From positions 186,001 through 250,000 of the forward strand of contig CAXXGE010000028.1 of assembly GCA_963677915.2 (NCBI GenBank): a DNA stretch of 64,000 nucleotides, given 5' to 3'. The translations under genes were made by a program, and so were the position numbers. Of the stretch, positions 1 to 9,433 are shown one piece after another (position 1 is the stretch's first letter; every line of letters starts with the position of its first letter). The notes under the pieces are model-generated. The model did not search any database, was not told where the DNA came from, and saw nothing but the letters and a program-made list of their open reading frames with translations. This DNA comes from G963677915 sp963677915. Its GTDB lineage: Bacteria > Bacillota > Clostridia > Lachnospirales > Vallitaleaceae.

Positions 1-302
1 GTTCGACGATGGTGGCGGGACTGGCGTCCGGAATGGAAAGGCAGTTTGCTGTCAAGTACAGTTTCATCATGTCCTTGCCGGCAGTTCTTGGTGCGGCAGT
101 CCTAAAACTGAATGACATGTCAACCATGTCGCTAGCAAGCAACACATTGTTTGCCTATCTGCTTGGAACAGTGGCTTCAGCAGTTGTAGGCTATCTTTGC
201 ATCAGGCTTCTGCTTGATATAATCAGAAAGAAAAAGCTGCACTATTTTGCCTATTATTGTTATGCAGTTGGTATCCTTGTCATTGGAGCATACTTCATTT
301 AA
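1..302 (+). CDS. uppP: Undecaprenyl-diphosphatase, C-terminal part (cut by window edge)
   Basis: The window opens inside this gene; the reading frame runs from base 3. About 99 residues remain. The opening Ser-Thr-Met-Val-Ala-Gly-Leu and the following FAVKYSFIMSLPAVLGAA stretch match the second conserved motif and following helix of the BacA/UppP family. The family removes a phosphate from undecaprenyl pyrophosphate at the membrane, recycling the lipid carrier for peptidoglycan and wall polymers. Two or three hydrophobic segments are visible, as expected for the C-terminal half. The stop lies 10 bases before the ftsK start. The N-terminal half and any promoter are outside the window. Confidence 0.85.
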   Translation, partial: STMVAGLASGMERQFAVKYSFIMSLPAVLGAAVLKLNDMSTMSLASNTLFAYLLGTVASAVVGYLCIRLLLDIIRKKKLHYFAYYCYAVGILVIGAYFI

Positions 303-312
303 GGGGGAGACC

Positions 313-2607
313 ATGGCTAGAAAGAAAAAGCAACACCCCAATCTTAGATATGAACTGGCTTTGATGACTATTTTGGCAGTCGGACTGCTCCTGGTCATCA
401 GCATCTATTTCAATATTGGCGGCATTATCGGTAGCGGTACACGGCATCTTTTATTTGGTCTTTTTGGTATAGGTGCATATCTGCTGCCTGTTTATGTGCT
501 GGCAGGGGCCTTTATAAAACTTTTCAACAAAGGCAATTTGAAGCTGAACAATCGGCTGGCATTTGCCTTTCTTCTTATTGTGACCATATCCGTGATTGCA
601 CACCTTTCCTTCAGCAAGGGTCCACAGATTACAAAGACTGTTGGGGAAGCCAAAGCGTTCTTTGCATCGACCGCCAACTATTACTATACGTCCGCATTCG
701 CAGCTGGTGCCGGCGGCATTGTCGGCGGCCTGCTCTCGGATCTGTTTGAGACACTCCTGGGGAAAATAGGAAGCTTTATTGTCCTGGTGCTTCTTGCAGT
801 GTCTCTTCTTGTCCTGACCACGGAACGGTCAGCAATAGAATTTGCAAAAAGGCTATTCAGCCTGGCAAAAAAGCTGATTGCAAAAGCCAAAGAGCCTAAG
901 AAAGCGAAGACTGTTAAAAAGGCCAGGAAAGAGACCAAACCAGAGAAAAAGGCCTATAATATTTTGTTGCCCGAAGAAACCGCGGATGCAAAACCTGTCG
1001 ATTTATCAGAAGATATCGAGACAGGACAGATGGCATTTGCAGACACGATGCCTGAACCTTACGCAGCGGTAGAACCAAAATCCAGGAAACCTGAAAAGGT
1101 GCTTCCTGAAACGACAGAGTCTATACTGGAAGAGATCCAGACGGTTGAAAAAAACAAGAAATCCGTCTACGAATTTCCGCCTATCAATCTTCTAAAGGAA
1201 AACAAGTACGGTGTTCATAAAACGAGCAAAGCAGTCATTGAAGACAATGCACGCAAGCTCGAGCAGACGCTTGAGAGCTTTGGCGTCAAAGCCTCGGTCG
1301 TGGATATCAGTGTAGGGCCTTCCGTAACAAGATATGAACTCCAGCCGGAAACGGGCGTGAAGGTCAGCAAGATTGTCAATCTTTCCGATGACATAGCCCT
1401 CAATCTGTCTGCCAACGGTATCCGTATTGAAGCGCCGATACCGGGAAAGCCGGCAGTCGGCATAGAAGTGCCTAACAGGGAGACATCTGCCGTACTTTTG
1501 AGAGAAGTGCTGGAGACCCATTCATTCAAGAAGTTCCCGTCTAAAGTTGCCTTCGCCTTGGGTAAAGATATCAGCGGCCAGGTTGTCGTAACGGATATTG
1601 CGAAAATGCCGCACCTACTTATTGCCGGTGCTACAGGATCGGGGAAATCTGTCTGTATCAACACATTGATAATGAGTATTCTGTACAAATCATCACCGGA
1701 TGATGTCAAACTGCTGATGATCGATCCAAAAGTTGTGGAACTCAGTATTTTTAACGGCATCCCTCATCTGATGATTCCAGTTGTGACAGAGCCGAGGAAA
1801 GCTGCCGGCGCGCTCAATTGGGCTGTCCAGGAAATGTCAGACAGGTACAAGCTTTTTGCAGCAGCCAATGTCCGTGATATCAGAGGTTACAATCAGATGA
1901 TCCGTGATACTGGAGAAGGCAAGAAGATGCCTCAGATTGTAATAATCGTAGATGAGCTTGCTGACCTGATGATGGCTTCGGCCAATGAAGTTGAAGATGC
2001 GATTTGCAGGCTGGCTCAGATGGCAAGAGCAGCGGGTATCCACCTGATCATAGCCACTCAGAGACCTTCGGTCGACGTCATTACAGGCCTCATCAAAGCG
2101 AATATCCCAAGCAGAATCGCTTTTTCGGTATCGTCGGGTACGGATTCCCGTACAATTATAGACGGTGTTGGCGCGGAAAAGCTTCTCGGCAAAGGAGACA
2201 TGCTTTTCTATCCTGTAGGACTTCAAAAGCCTGTACGCCTGCAAGGCGCATTTGTATCAGACAAAGAAGTTGAACAGGTCGTTGGTTTCCTAAAGAAAAA
2301 TGCAGAAGCTGCATACAACCAGGAAATTATGGAACAGCTGAACAAGACAGCAGACAGCGATGGGAGCATGGGCGATTCGTCGGACTATGATGCGCTGTTC
2401 AATGACGCCCTTGAGCTTGTGGTTGATAAACAGAAAGCGTCTGCCTCGATGATTCAAAGGCGTTTCAGGGTCGGCTACAACAGGGCTGCCAGGATTGTCG
2501 ACCAGCTTTATGACGCAGGATTTGTCGGTGACGAGGAAGGAAGCAAACCCAGAAATGTACTTATTTCCAGGGAAGAATACCATAGACTGAAAGAAGACAA
2601 CGAATAA
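313..2607 (+). CDS. ftsK: DNA translocase FtsK/SpoIIIE
   Basis: A 764-residue membrane-anchored DNA pump that moves chromosome through the division septum. About four hydrophobic segments lie in the first 170 residues, then a Lys/Glu-rich linker (about 190-290), then the RecA-like motor. Walker A GATGSGKS is at about 439-446 and the Walker B Asp near 547 (IVDELADLM). The last 65 residues form the winged-helix gamma domain that reads polar DNA signals (FRVGYNRAARIVDQL). The ATG at 313 is chosen because AGGGGGAG lies just upstream; an in-frame ATG at 247 lies inside uppP and lacks a site. Length is normal for the Firmicute family. Whether it serves vegetative division or sporulation cannot be told from sequence. 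Confidence 0.96.
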   Translation: MARKKKQHPNLRYELALMTILAVGLLLVISIYFNIGGIIGSGTRHLLFGLFGIGAYLLPVYVLAGAFIKLFNKGNLKLNNRLAFAFLLIVTISVIAHLSFSKGPQITKTVGEAKAFFASTANYYYTSAFAAGAGGIVGGLLSDLFETLLGKIGSFIVLVLLAVSLLVLTTERSAIEFAKRLFSLAKKLIAKAKEPKKAKTVKKARKETKPEKKAYNILLPEETADAKPVDLSEDIETGQMAFADTMPEPYAAVEPKSRKPEKVLPETTESILEEIQTVEKNKKSVYEFPPINLLKENKYGVHKTSKAVIEDNARKLEQTLESFGVKASVVDISVGPSVTRYELQPETGVKVSKIVNLSDDIALNLSANGIRIEAPIPGKPAVGIEVPNRETSAVLLREVLETHSFKKFPSKVAFALGKDISGQVVVTDIAKMPHLLIAGATGSGKSVCINTLIMSILYKSSPDDVKLLMIDPKVVELSIFNGIPHLMIPVVTEPRKAAGALNWAVQEMSDRYKLFAAANVRDIRGYNQMIRDTGEGKKMPQIVIIVDELADLMMASANEVEDAICRLAQMARAAGIHLIIATQRPSVDVITGLIKANIPSRIAFSVSSGTDSRTIIDGVGAEKLLGKGDMLFYPVGLQKPVRLQGAFVSDKEVEQVVGFLKKNAEAAYNQEIMEQLNKTADSDGSMGDSSDYDALFNDALELVVDKQKASASMIQRRFRVGYNRAARIVDQLYDAGFVGDEEGSKPRNVLISREEYHRLKEDNE

Positions 2608-2619
2608 TGGAGGTATGAC

Positions 2620-4293
2620 ATGTTTAAAAGCGATATTGCCATTGCGAACGAGGCTCTGATGAAGCCAATCCACGAGGTCGCCGAAAGAATAGACATCAAT
2701 GATGCAGATCTGGAATATTACGGCAGATACAAGGCGAAGCTTTCCGACAGCCTTTGGGAAAAGGTTAAAAATAAGCAAGACGGAAAATTGGTTTTGGTAA
2801 CAGCCATCAATCCGACACCAGCCGGTGAAGGGAAAACGACTGTCACAGTCGGTCTTGGTCAGGCACTGAACCGCTTGGGTGTGAATGCGATCATCGCCCT
2901 AAGAGAACCTTCCTTGGGCCCCTGTATGGGAATAAAAGGCGGTGCTGCTGGCGGAGGCCATTCGCAGGTCGTGCCGATGGAGGACATCAACCTGCATTTT
3001 ACCGGTGACATTCATGCTGTCAGTACGGCACACAACCTGCTGTCAGCCATGCTGGACAACCATCTTCAACAAGGCAATGAGCTGAATATCGATACCAGGC
3101 ACATCGTCTGGAAAAGAGTTGTCGACATGAACGACCGCGCTTTGCGGCATACGGTAGTCGGTCTTGGCGGCAGGATGCAAGGTGTGCCACGTGAAGATGG
3201 CTATATGATTTCGGTTGCTTCGGAAGTCATGGCGATCCTTTGTCTTGCCGCCGACATTCATGATCTGAAAAAAAGGCTAGGGCAGATTATTGTCGCCTTT
3301 GACAATGACGGTAATGCTGTGCGTGCAAAGGACCTGAAAGCCCACGGTGCGATGGCGGCGCTCCTTAAGGATGCGATCAAGCCCAATCTTGTGCAAACAC
3401 TCGAGAATACACCTGCCATTATCCATGGCGGCCCATTCGCCAATATTGCCCATGGCTGCAACAGCGTAAGAGCGACGCATTATGCTCTGAAACTGGGCGA
3501 CATCACTGTGACGGAAGCTGGTTTCGGGGCAGACCTTGGTGCTGAAAAGTTCCTCGACATCAAGTGTGTCAAGGCTGGACTCAGGCCTGACGCCATTGTG
3601 CTTGTGGCCACAATCAGAGCATTGAAGCACAACGGCGGAATCGCCAAGCAAGACCTTAACAAGGAGAACCTTGACGGACTTGTCAAAGGTTTTGTCAATC
3701 TCGAAAAACATATTGAAAACCTTCAGCATTATGGTGTGCCGGTTGTCGTTACACTGAATGCATTCATAACCGATACCCAGCAGGAGATTGATTTTGTAAA
3801 GGAAGCCTGTGAAGCTAAAGGCGCTGAATTTGCCGTTGCAGAAGTATGGGAAAAAGGCGGTGCCGGCGGAGAAAACCTTGCGCAGAAGGTCCTTGATACG
3901 ATCGAGAAAAAGCCTTCCGATTTCAAACCGTTGTATGAGCTTGATTTGACGGTTCGAGAGAAGATTGAAAAGGTTGCCACCAATATTTACGGCGCATCAA
4001 ACGTCAACTACTCCAGCAAAGCGATGAAATCGATCAGACAGATAGAAGACCTCGGACTTGGAAAACTTCCGGTCTGTATAGCCAAGACACAGTATTCTCT
4101 TTCTGACGACCCTTCACTTCTGGGTCGTCCGGAGAACTTTGATATAACTGTCAAAGAGATAAATATTTCAGCCGGTGCCGAGTTCATTGTTTGCCTGACC
4201 GGCGAGGTGATGACAATGCCGGGCCTTCCAAAGAAACCAGCCGCTGAAAACATTGATATTGACGACAACGGAAATATAACAGGACTTTTTTAA
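2620..4293 (+). CDS. fhs: Formate--tetrahydrofolate ligase
   Basis: 557 residues, the usual length. It joins formate to tetrahydrofolate using ATP, giving 10-formyl-THF in the cytoplasm. The nucleotide-binding loop TPAGEGKTT is near residues 66-74, and the family stretches REPSLGPCMGIKGGAAGGG and TGDIHA follow. An AGGTATGAC-type site precedes the ATG, 12 bases after ftsK. It is followed directly by folD, so the pair can feed formyl, methenyl and methylene-THF to purine synthesis, serine/glycine exchange or an acetogenic methyl branch. Only these two steps are seen here, so the wider pathway is inference. Confidence 0.97.
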   Translation: MFKSDIAIANEALMKPIHEVAERIDINDADLEYYGRYKAKLSDSLWEKVKNKQDGKLVLVTAINPTPAGEGKTTVTVGLGQALNRLGVNAIIALREPSLGPCMGIKGGAAGGGHSQVVPMEDINLHFTGDIHAVSTAHNLLSAMLDNHLQQGNELNIDTRHIVWKRVVDMNDRALRHTVVGLGGRMQGVPREDGYMISVASEVMAILCLAADIHDLKKRLGQIIVAFDNDGNAVRAKDLKAHGAMAALLKDAIKPNLVQTLENTPAIIHGGPFANIAHGCNSVRATHYALKLGDITVTEAGFGADLGAEKFLDIKCVKAGLRPDAIVLVATIRALKHNGGIAKQDLNKENLDGLVKGFVNLEKHIENLQHYGVPVVVTLNAFITDTQQEIDFVKEACEAKGAEFAVAEVWEKGGAGGENLAQKVLDTIEKKPSDFKPLYELDLTVREKIEKVATNIYGASNVNYSSKAMKSIRQIEDLGLGKLPVCIAKTQYSLSDDPSLLGRPENFDITVKEINISAGAEFIVCLTGEVMTMPGLPKKPAAENIDIDDNGNITGLF

Positions 4294-4304
4294 GGAGAAC
4301 GAAC

Positions 4305-5153
4305 ATGACTTTGATAATAGATGGAAAAAAAATATCCCAGGACATTAAGGACGAAGTGCGGGCAGAAGTAGAAGTGCTCACCAAACAGGGGATTCAGACA
4401 ACGCTAGCGGTGGTCATTGTTGGAGAGGACCCGGCTTCGCAGGTATATGTGCGCAACAAGAAAAGGGCCTGTGAGTATGTAGGCATTCGTTCCCTGTCCT
4501 ATGAGCTGCCTGAAGAAACCAAGGAAGAGGAACTGCTTGCCCTGGTCGGGGAGCTCAACGACAGAGCCGATGTTCACGGCATCCTTGTGCAGCTGCCTTT
4601 GCCTGCGCACATGGACGAGGATAAAGTAATCAAGACAATCTCTCCTGATAAAGACGTTGACGGATTCCATCCGATGAATGTCGGGCGACTGAGCATTGGT
4701 CAGGAAGGGTTTGTTTCCTGCACCCCGGCAGGTATTATTGAACTGCTTAAGCGTTCAAAAGTTGAAATAGAAGGTGCCAACTGTGTGGTTATCGGCAGAA
4801 GCAATATCGTTGGGAAACCGGTCTCAATGCTTCTTTTGAAGGAGAACGGCACTGTGACAACGTGCCATTCAAGAACCAAAAAGCTGGAAAAAGTCTGCAG
4901 TGAAGCCGATATTCTGGTCGCGGCAATAGGCAAAGCGAAGTTCGTCAAGCCTTCCTTCATCAAAAAGGGTGCTGCAGTTATTGATGTAGGTATGAACCGG
5001 TGGGAAGACGGCAAATTGTGCGGGGATGTCGACTATGATGCATGCTTTGATAAGGCCGGTGCCATCACACCGGTGCCAGGCGGCGTCGGTCCGATGACAA
5101 TTGCGATGCTTATGAAGAACTGTGTCATTTCTGCAAAAAGGTCGGTAGAATAG
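4305..5153 (+). CDS. folD: Methylene-THF dehydrogenase / methenyl-THF cyclohydrolase
   Basis: 282 residues, the standard bifunctional FolD length. It interconverts methylene-, methenyl- and 10-formyl-THF with NAD(P). Family motifs are clear: VGEDPASQVYVRNK near residues 40-53 with the catalytic Lys, VQLPLPAHMD, DKDVDGFHPMNVGRL, the nucleotide-binding GRSNIVGKPVSMLL, and PGGVGPMTIAML at the C-terminus. It starts 12 bases after fhs with AAGGAGAACG upstream and is surely co-transcribed with it. Its product and substrate link directly to the fhs reaction. Confidence 0.97.
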   Translation: MTLIIDGKKISQDIKDEVRAEVEVLTKQGIQTTLAVVIVGEDPASQVYVRNKKRACEYVGIRSLSYELPEETKEEELLALVGELNDRADVHGILVQLPLPAHMDEDKVIKTISPDKDVDGFHPMNVGRLSIGQEGFVSCTPAGIIELLKRSKVEIEGANCVVIGRSNIVGKPVSMLLLKENGTVTTCHSRTKKLEKVCSEADILVAAIGKAKFVKPSFIKKGAAVIDVGMNRWEDGKLCGDVDYDACFDKAGAITPVPGGVGPMTIAMLMKNCVISAKRSVE

Positions 5154-5167
5154 AACTGGAGGACAAC

Positions 5168-6514
5168 TTGGAGAAAAGGAATGTTTTTTTTGTATCGCTT
5201 GGATGTGACAAAAACCTGGTTGATACCGAGGTCATGCTTGGCCAGTTGAGGGACAGGGGCTATCAGCTTGTCAACGATGAAGAAGAGGCGCAAGTCGTCG
5301 TCGTCAATACATGTGCATTTATTCATGATGCCAAAGAAGAGAGCATCGAGGCCATTCTGGAAATGGCTCAACTCAAGGGGACAGGCAAATGCGAATGCCT
5401 GATAGCAACCGGGTGCCTGACGCAGCGGTATCAGGAGGAGCTTATGGAAGCGATTCCTGAGCTGGATGGCGCCCTGGGGACAACCAACTACGACAGAATC
5501 ATGGATACGATTGACAGCGTCATAGACCGTAACGAAAGATTCTCTGCCTATGCAGATATCCATAGGACACCGGAAGCTTACTACAGAAGGGTCAGCGACC
5601 AGACGAGCAGCTATGCCTATCTGAAGATATCTGAAGGCTGCGACAACCGCTGTACATACTGCATCATCCCAAGCCTGAGAGGAAGAAACAGAAGCCGTAC
5701 GATAGACAGCCTGGTAGAGGAAGCTGCGTATCTGGCCGGGCAAGGGAAGAACGAACTGATTATCGTAGCCCAGGACACAACCCAGTACGGCGTGGACCTG
5801 TACGGGAAAAAGGCGCTGCCGGAACTGCTTCAGAAGCTGTGCGGCGTGGAGGGCATCGAATGGATACGTCTCTTGTACTGCTATCCCGAAGGGGTCAGTG
5901 ATGAACTGATCGAAACGATGGCGAGAGAGGAGAAAATCCTTCATTACATCGATATGCCGATTCAGCATTACAGCAACGCAGTACTAGGCAGAATGGCAAG
6001 AAAGAGCAACAGCAGCACTATCAGAGGCGCTATTGAGAGGCTCAGGAAGGCCATGCCGGATATCTGCATCAGATCTTCCCTGATTGTCGGCTTTCCTGGC
6101 GAAACGGAAGAGGAATTTGAAGAACTGAAAGCATTTGTGGGAACCTACAAGCTGGACAGACTCGGTGTTTTCACCTATTCCCTGGAGGAAGGGACGAAGG
6201 CGGCAGAAATGGACGGTCAGATTGATGAGAACATCAAGGAAAAGAGACGTGACATATTGATGCTGATCCAGCAAGGCATCTCAACCGAAAAAAACCAGGC
6301 AATGGTAGGCAAAGAAATCATGTGCATCGTGGAAGGCTACCTTCCCGAAGAGGATGTCCACGTGGCCAGAAGCTACAAGGATGCACCGAAAGTGGACGGT
6401 ATGGTTTTCCTTCACGCACCTTATGCTATGATGTCCGGCCAGATTGTAAAGGCCACTGTAACTGAATGCACAGAATATGATTTGATTGGAGAGGTGAAAG
6501 ATGAACTTAGCTAA
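5168..6514 (+). CDS. rimO: Ribosomal protein S12 (Asp88) methylthiotransferase RimO
   Basis: 448 residues. A radical-SAM enzyme that adds a methylthio group to an aspartate of ribosomal protein S12. The N-terminal UPF0004 domain has the SLGCDKNLVDTE signature, which separates RimO from MiaB. The radical-SAM cluster is C158-x3-C162-x2-C165 in SEGCDNRCTYC. A TRAM domain ends the protein. The start is TTG at 5168 with GGAGG about 5 bases upstream; no ATG fits the conserved N-terminus. The 3' end overlaps pgsA by 14 bases, suggesting coupled translation. This placement before pgsA is common in clostridia. Confidence 0.95.
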   Translation: MEKRNVFFVSLGCDKNLVDTEVMLGQLRDRGYQLVNDEEEAQVVVVNTCAFIHDAKEESIEAILEMAQLKGTGKCECLIATGCLTQRYQEELMEAIPELDGALGTTNYDRIMDTIDSVIDRNERFSAYADIHRTPEAYYRRVSDQTSSYAYLKISEGCDNRCTYCIIPSLRGRNRSRTIDSLVEEAAYLAGQGKNELIIVAQDTTQYGVDLYGKKALPELLQKLCGVEGIEWIRLLYCYPEGVSDELIETMAREEKILHYIDMPIQHYSNAVLGRMARKSNSSTIRGAIERLRKAMPDICIRSSLIVGFPGETEEEFEELKAFVGTYKLDRLGVFTYSLEEGTKAAEMDGQIDENIKEKRRDILMLIQQGISTEKNQAMVGKEIMCIVEGYLPEEDVHVARSYKDAPKVDGMVFLHAPYAMMSGQIVKATVTECTEYDLIGEVKDELS

Positions 6515-7034
6515 CCAACTAACGATAGCAAGGGTAATCATGATACCCTTCTTTTTGCTCGCGATTTACTTGATTCCGGGAGATAACGGCAGATATATTG
6601 CGGCTGTGATTTTCATCGTAGCCTCTCTGACTGATTTTGTTGATGGGTATATTGCCAGAAGCAGAAATCTTGTCACTGAATTCGGGAAATTCATGGACCC
6701 GCTGGCAGACAAGCTTCTAGTTGCATCTGCGCTTGTTTATATGGTGGAGGCAGGATACCTGGCTGCCTGGATGACAATTGTTATTATCAGCAGGGAGTTC
6801 GCGGTCAGCGCGTTCAGGCTTGTAGCATCATTGAACGGCCGTGTCATCGCTGCCGGATATTGGGGGAAAGTCAAGACATTCGTGACAATGATTATGATTG
6901 TAGCCGTTCTACTGCCGTTTGGCTGGACATGGAAACCTTGGCTTGATGGCATTCTTATTTATGCCTCGGTCATACTGACAATTATATCGGCTGTCGATTA
7001 CTTTGTTAGAAACAAGGATGTTCTTAAAGAATAG
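6501..7034 (+). CDS. pgsA: CDP-diacylglycerol--glycerol-3-phosphate 3-phosphatidyltransferase
   Basis: 177 residues, an integral membrane enzyme that makes phosphatidylglycerol phosphate from CDP-diacylglycerol and glycerol 3-phosphate. The CDP-alcohol phosphotransferase motif (D-x2-DG-x2-AR-x8-G-x3-D-x3-D) is intact in DFVDGYIARSRNLVTEFG and MDPLAD. About five hydrophobic helices are visible. The ATG lies inside the end of rimO with GGAGAGGTG upstream. The rimO-pgsA-cinA-recA order is typical of Firmicutes. Confidence 0.95.
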   Translation: MNLANQLTIARVIMIPFFLLAIYLIPGDNGRYIAAVIFIVASLTDFVDGYIARSRNLVTEFGKFMDPLADKLLVASALVYMVEAGYLAAWMTIVIISREFAVSAFRLVASLNGRVIAAGYWGKVKTFVTMIMIVAVLLPFGWTWKPWLDGILIYASVILTIISAVDYFVRNKDVLKE

Positions 7035-7046
7035 GGGGAACTGTAA

Positions 7047-8285
7047 ATGGTAGCTGAACTGATATTTGTCGGGACTGAACTGCTCCTGGGCGATATTGTC
7101 AACACGAACGCCCAATACATAAGCAAAGGATTGGCAGATCTTGGCATTTCGATTTATTTCATTACAACAGTGGGCGATAACGAGGAAAGATTGTTGTCCT
7201 GCCTGGATCAGGCCAAAAAACGCGCGGATGTTGTCATACTCAGCGGCGGACTGGGACCTACACCTGACGACATTACGAAGGAAACCGTTGCCAAACACGC
7301 CGGAAGAAAGATGTATCTGGATGCCGAGGCGATGGCTGTTTTGAATCGGTATTTCACCAAGAGAAAAATAACCAGAAGAACATCGAACAACGAAAAGCAG
7401 GCATATATGCCGGAAGGCGCTGTTTTATGGGACAATCCGAACGGCACCGCCCCCGGCATGTGTCTGGAAACGCCTGAAATCGTTTATATGACGGTGCCGG
7501 GACCGCCAGTTGAAATGAAGCTGATGTTTGAAGACTATGTCAAACCATATTTCGAAGTCCATACGAATCACACAATCGCTTCAAAGACCTTGAAGCTGAT
7601 TGGCATTGGCGAAAGTTCGGCGGCAGATATGCTTAAAGACCTGATGGAGGAAAGTGAAAATCCGACATTGGCTCCCTATGCAAAAACCGCTGAAGTGCAC
7701 CTCAGAATGACAGCAAAGGGCGAAACCAAGGCCGAGGCAATGAAGTTGATAGATGCCTTCGAGAAACAGGTAAAGGAAAAAGTGGGTACGTACATTTACT
7801 GTGAAGATGACAGGGAGCTGACAGATGTTATCATCGATAAGCTGCGAGACAGGAAGATGACGGTTGCAACAGCGGAGTCCTGTACGGGCGGCATGCTGTC
7901 AAGCGCTTTTGTTGACAAAGCCGGTGTTTCGGATGTATTCATCAACGGTTGGGTGACGTATTCAAACGAGGCGAAAGCGAAGATGCTGGGTGTTCCTGTA
8001 GAAATCCTTGAATCGGTTGGCGCTGTCAGTGAGGAGACGGCTTCAATCATGGCTGAAAACGCTGCATCCCTGTCCGGGGCTGAAGCAGCTGTAGCCATTA
8101 CAGGAATCGCGGGACCAGGCGGGGGGACAGATCTGAAGCCTGTCGGGCTTGTCTATATTGGCGTCTGCGTGAACGGAAAGAAATCCGTGGCAGAGTATCA
8201 CTTGCCTGGAAACAGAAGCAAGGTACGGGAAAATGCTGTAAAATACGCCTTGATCGAATTGATGAAAGTTCTGGATGAAGTATAA
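7047..8285 (+). CDS. cinA: CinA-family protein (nicotinamide-nucleotide amidohydrolase type)
   Basis: 412 residues with the full two-domain layout. An N-terminal molybdopterin-binding-like (MoCF/COG1058) domain spans about 1-170 (VGTELLLGDIVNTN, LSGGLGPTPDD). A C-terminal CinA amidohydrolase domain spans about 255-410 (ATAESCTGGMLSSAFVD, ITGIAGPGGG). Family members deamidate nicotinamide mononucleotide and may hydrolyse ADP-ribose, salvaging pyridine nucleotides; in some bacteria the gene is also linked to competence. A GGGGGAAC site precedes the ATG. It sits directly before the recA promoter, a common Firmicute arrangement. Confidence 0.93.
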   Translation: MVAELIFVGTELLLGDIVNTNAQYISKGLADLGISIYFITTVGDNEERLLSCLDQAKKRADVVILSGGLGPTPDDITKETVAKHAGRKMYLDAEAMAVLNRYFTKRKITRRTSNNEKQAYMPEGAVLWDNPNGTAPGMCLETPEIVYMTVPGPPVEMKLMFEDYVKPYFEVHTNHTIASKTLKLIGIGESSAADMLKDLMEESENPTLAPYAKTAEVHLRMTAKGETKAEAMKLIDAFEKQVKEKVGTYIYCEDDRELTDVIIDKLRDRKMTVATAESCTGGMLSSAFVDKAGVSDVFINGWVTYSNEAKAKMLGVPVEILESVGAVSEETASIMAENAASLSGAEAAVAITGIAGPGGGTDLKPVGLVYIGVCVNGKKSVAEYHLPGNRSKVRENAVKYALIELMKVLDEV

Positions 8286-8302
8286 TTTTCGAATAAAATC
8301 CC

Positions 8303-8355
8303 TTGACGTACCAGAACGCGTGTTCTATAATGAACATAAACCGAACGTTAGTTCG
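8303..8355 (+). promoter_or_regulatory. recA promoter with two LexA (SOS) boxes
   Basis: The -35 TTGACG (8303-8308) and -10 TATAAT (8326-8331) are 17 bases apart. A perfect palindrome AGAACGCGTGTTCT (8313-8326) fills the spacer and touches the -10. A second box CGAACGTTAGTTCG (8342-8355) lies just past the predicted start of transcription. Both fit the Gram-positive LexA core GAAC-N4-GTTC, so LexA should block polymerase binding and escape, giving DNA-damage induction of recA and perhaps recX. Confidence 0.9.
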
Positions 8356-8380
8356 CATGCCAAGAAAGGGGGATACCTGG

Positions 8381-9421
8381 GTGACTAGGAATTCTAACAG
8401 CAACGACAAATTGAAGGCTTTGGATGCTGCGATTACGCAGATTGAAAGGCAATACGGTAAAGGATCAATTATGAAACTCGGCGATTCCATGGGGAATATG
8501 GACGTCAAAACAATACCAACGGGTGCGTTGAGTCTTGATATTGCTCTTGGAGCTGGTGGGGTGCCAAGAGGAAGAATTGTGGAGGTTTACGGCCCTGAGT
8601 CCAGTGGTAAGACGACTGTTGCCCTGCACATGGTAGCAGAAGTCCAGAAGCGAGGGGGTATTGCAGGTTTCGTCGATGCGGAGCATGCTTTGGATCCGTC
8701 TTATGCACAAAAGATAGGTGTCGACACGGATAATTTGTATATATCCCAGCCTGACAACGGAGAGCAGGCACTGGAAATCACCGAGACGATGGTCCGGTCG
8801 GGTGCCATCGACATAGTTATCGTTGATTCGGTTGCGGCTTTGGTACCGCGTGCAGAGATCGAAGGCGATATGGGAGATTCCCATGTGGGACTCCAGGCCC
8901 GTCTGATGTCACAGGCGCTCCGGAAGCTGACTGGCATTGTAAGCAAATCCAGTTGTATCGTCGTGTTCATCAACCAGTTGCGTGAAAAGGTTGGTGTCAT
9001 GTTCGGAAGCCCTGAAACAACTACCGGCGGCAGAGCACTCAAATTCTATTCTTCCGTTCGTCTGGACGTCCGCAGAATAGAGACGCTCAAGCAGAGCAAC
9101 AATATGGTGGGAAACAGGGTTCGTGTTAAAGTCGTAAAGAATAAAATAGCACCTCCGTTTAAGGATGCCGAGTTCGATATTATGTTTGGTGAAGGTATAT
9201 CAAAAGAGGGAGACATTTTGGATCTGGCCGCCGACAACAATATTGTCCAGAAAAGCGGCGCATGGTATTCATATGATGAGACGCGTCTCGGACAGGGCAG
9301 AGAGAATGCCAAGCAGTTCCTCAAGGAAAACGAAGTATTGCTTACGGAAATAGAGATGAAAGTCAGAGAGCATTTCGGTCTTAAAACCGAACCTGCAAAA
9401 GTGGTGGTTGAAGAAGAATAG
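8381..9421 (+). CDS. recA: Recombinase RecA
   Basis: 346 residues, the usual size. It forms filaments on single-stranded DNA, drives strand exchange and triggers LexA self-cleavage. Walker A GPESSGKT is at residues 71-78; family stretches such as the Walker B VIVDSVAAL, FINQLREKVGVMFGSPETT (L2 loop region) and GGRALKFYSSVRLDVRR are intact. The start is GTG at 8381, with AAAGGGGGA ending about 8 bases upstream and the residues after it matching family N-termini; an upstream in-frame ATG would lie in the promoter. The C-terminus is acidic (VVVEEE), as in other RecA proteins. Transcription is from the LexA-controlled promoter just upstream. Confidence 0.98.
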   Translation: MTRNSNSNDKLKALDAAITQIERQYGKGSIMKLGDSMGNMDVKTIPTGALSLDIALGAGGVPRGRIVEVYGPESSGKTTVALHMVAEVQKRGGIAGFVDAEHALDPSYAQKIGVDTDNLYISQPDNGEQALEITETMVRSGAIDIVIVDSVAALVPRAEIEGDMGDSHVGLQARLMSQALRKLTGIVSKSSCIVVFINQLREKVGVMFGSPETTTGGRALKFYSSVRLDVRRIETLKQSNNMVGNRVRVKVVKNKIAPPFKDAEFDIMFGEGISKEGDILDLAADNNIVQKSGAWYSYDETRLGQGRENAKQFLKENEVLLTEIEMKVREHFGLKTEPAKVVVEEE

Positions 9422-9433
9422 GGAAGGTGCGCT

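Noticed and set aside
5033..5968. A 311-codon open frame antisense to folD and rimO
   Set aside because: No family resemblance, no ribosome site, and it lies wholly under two well conserved genes; it is a by-product of their codon bias.
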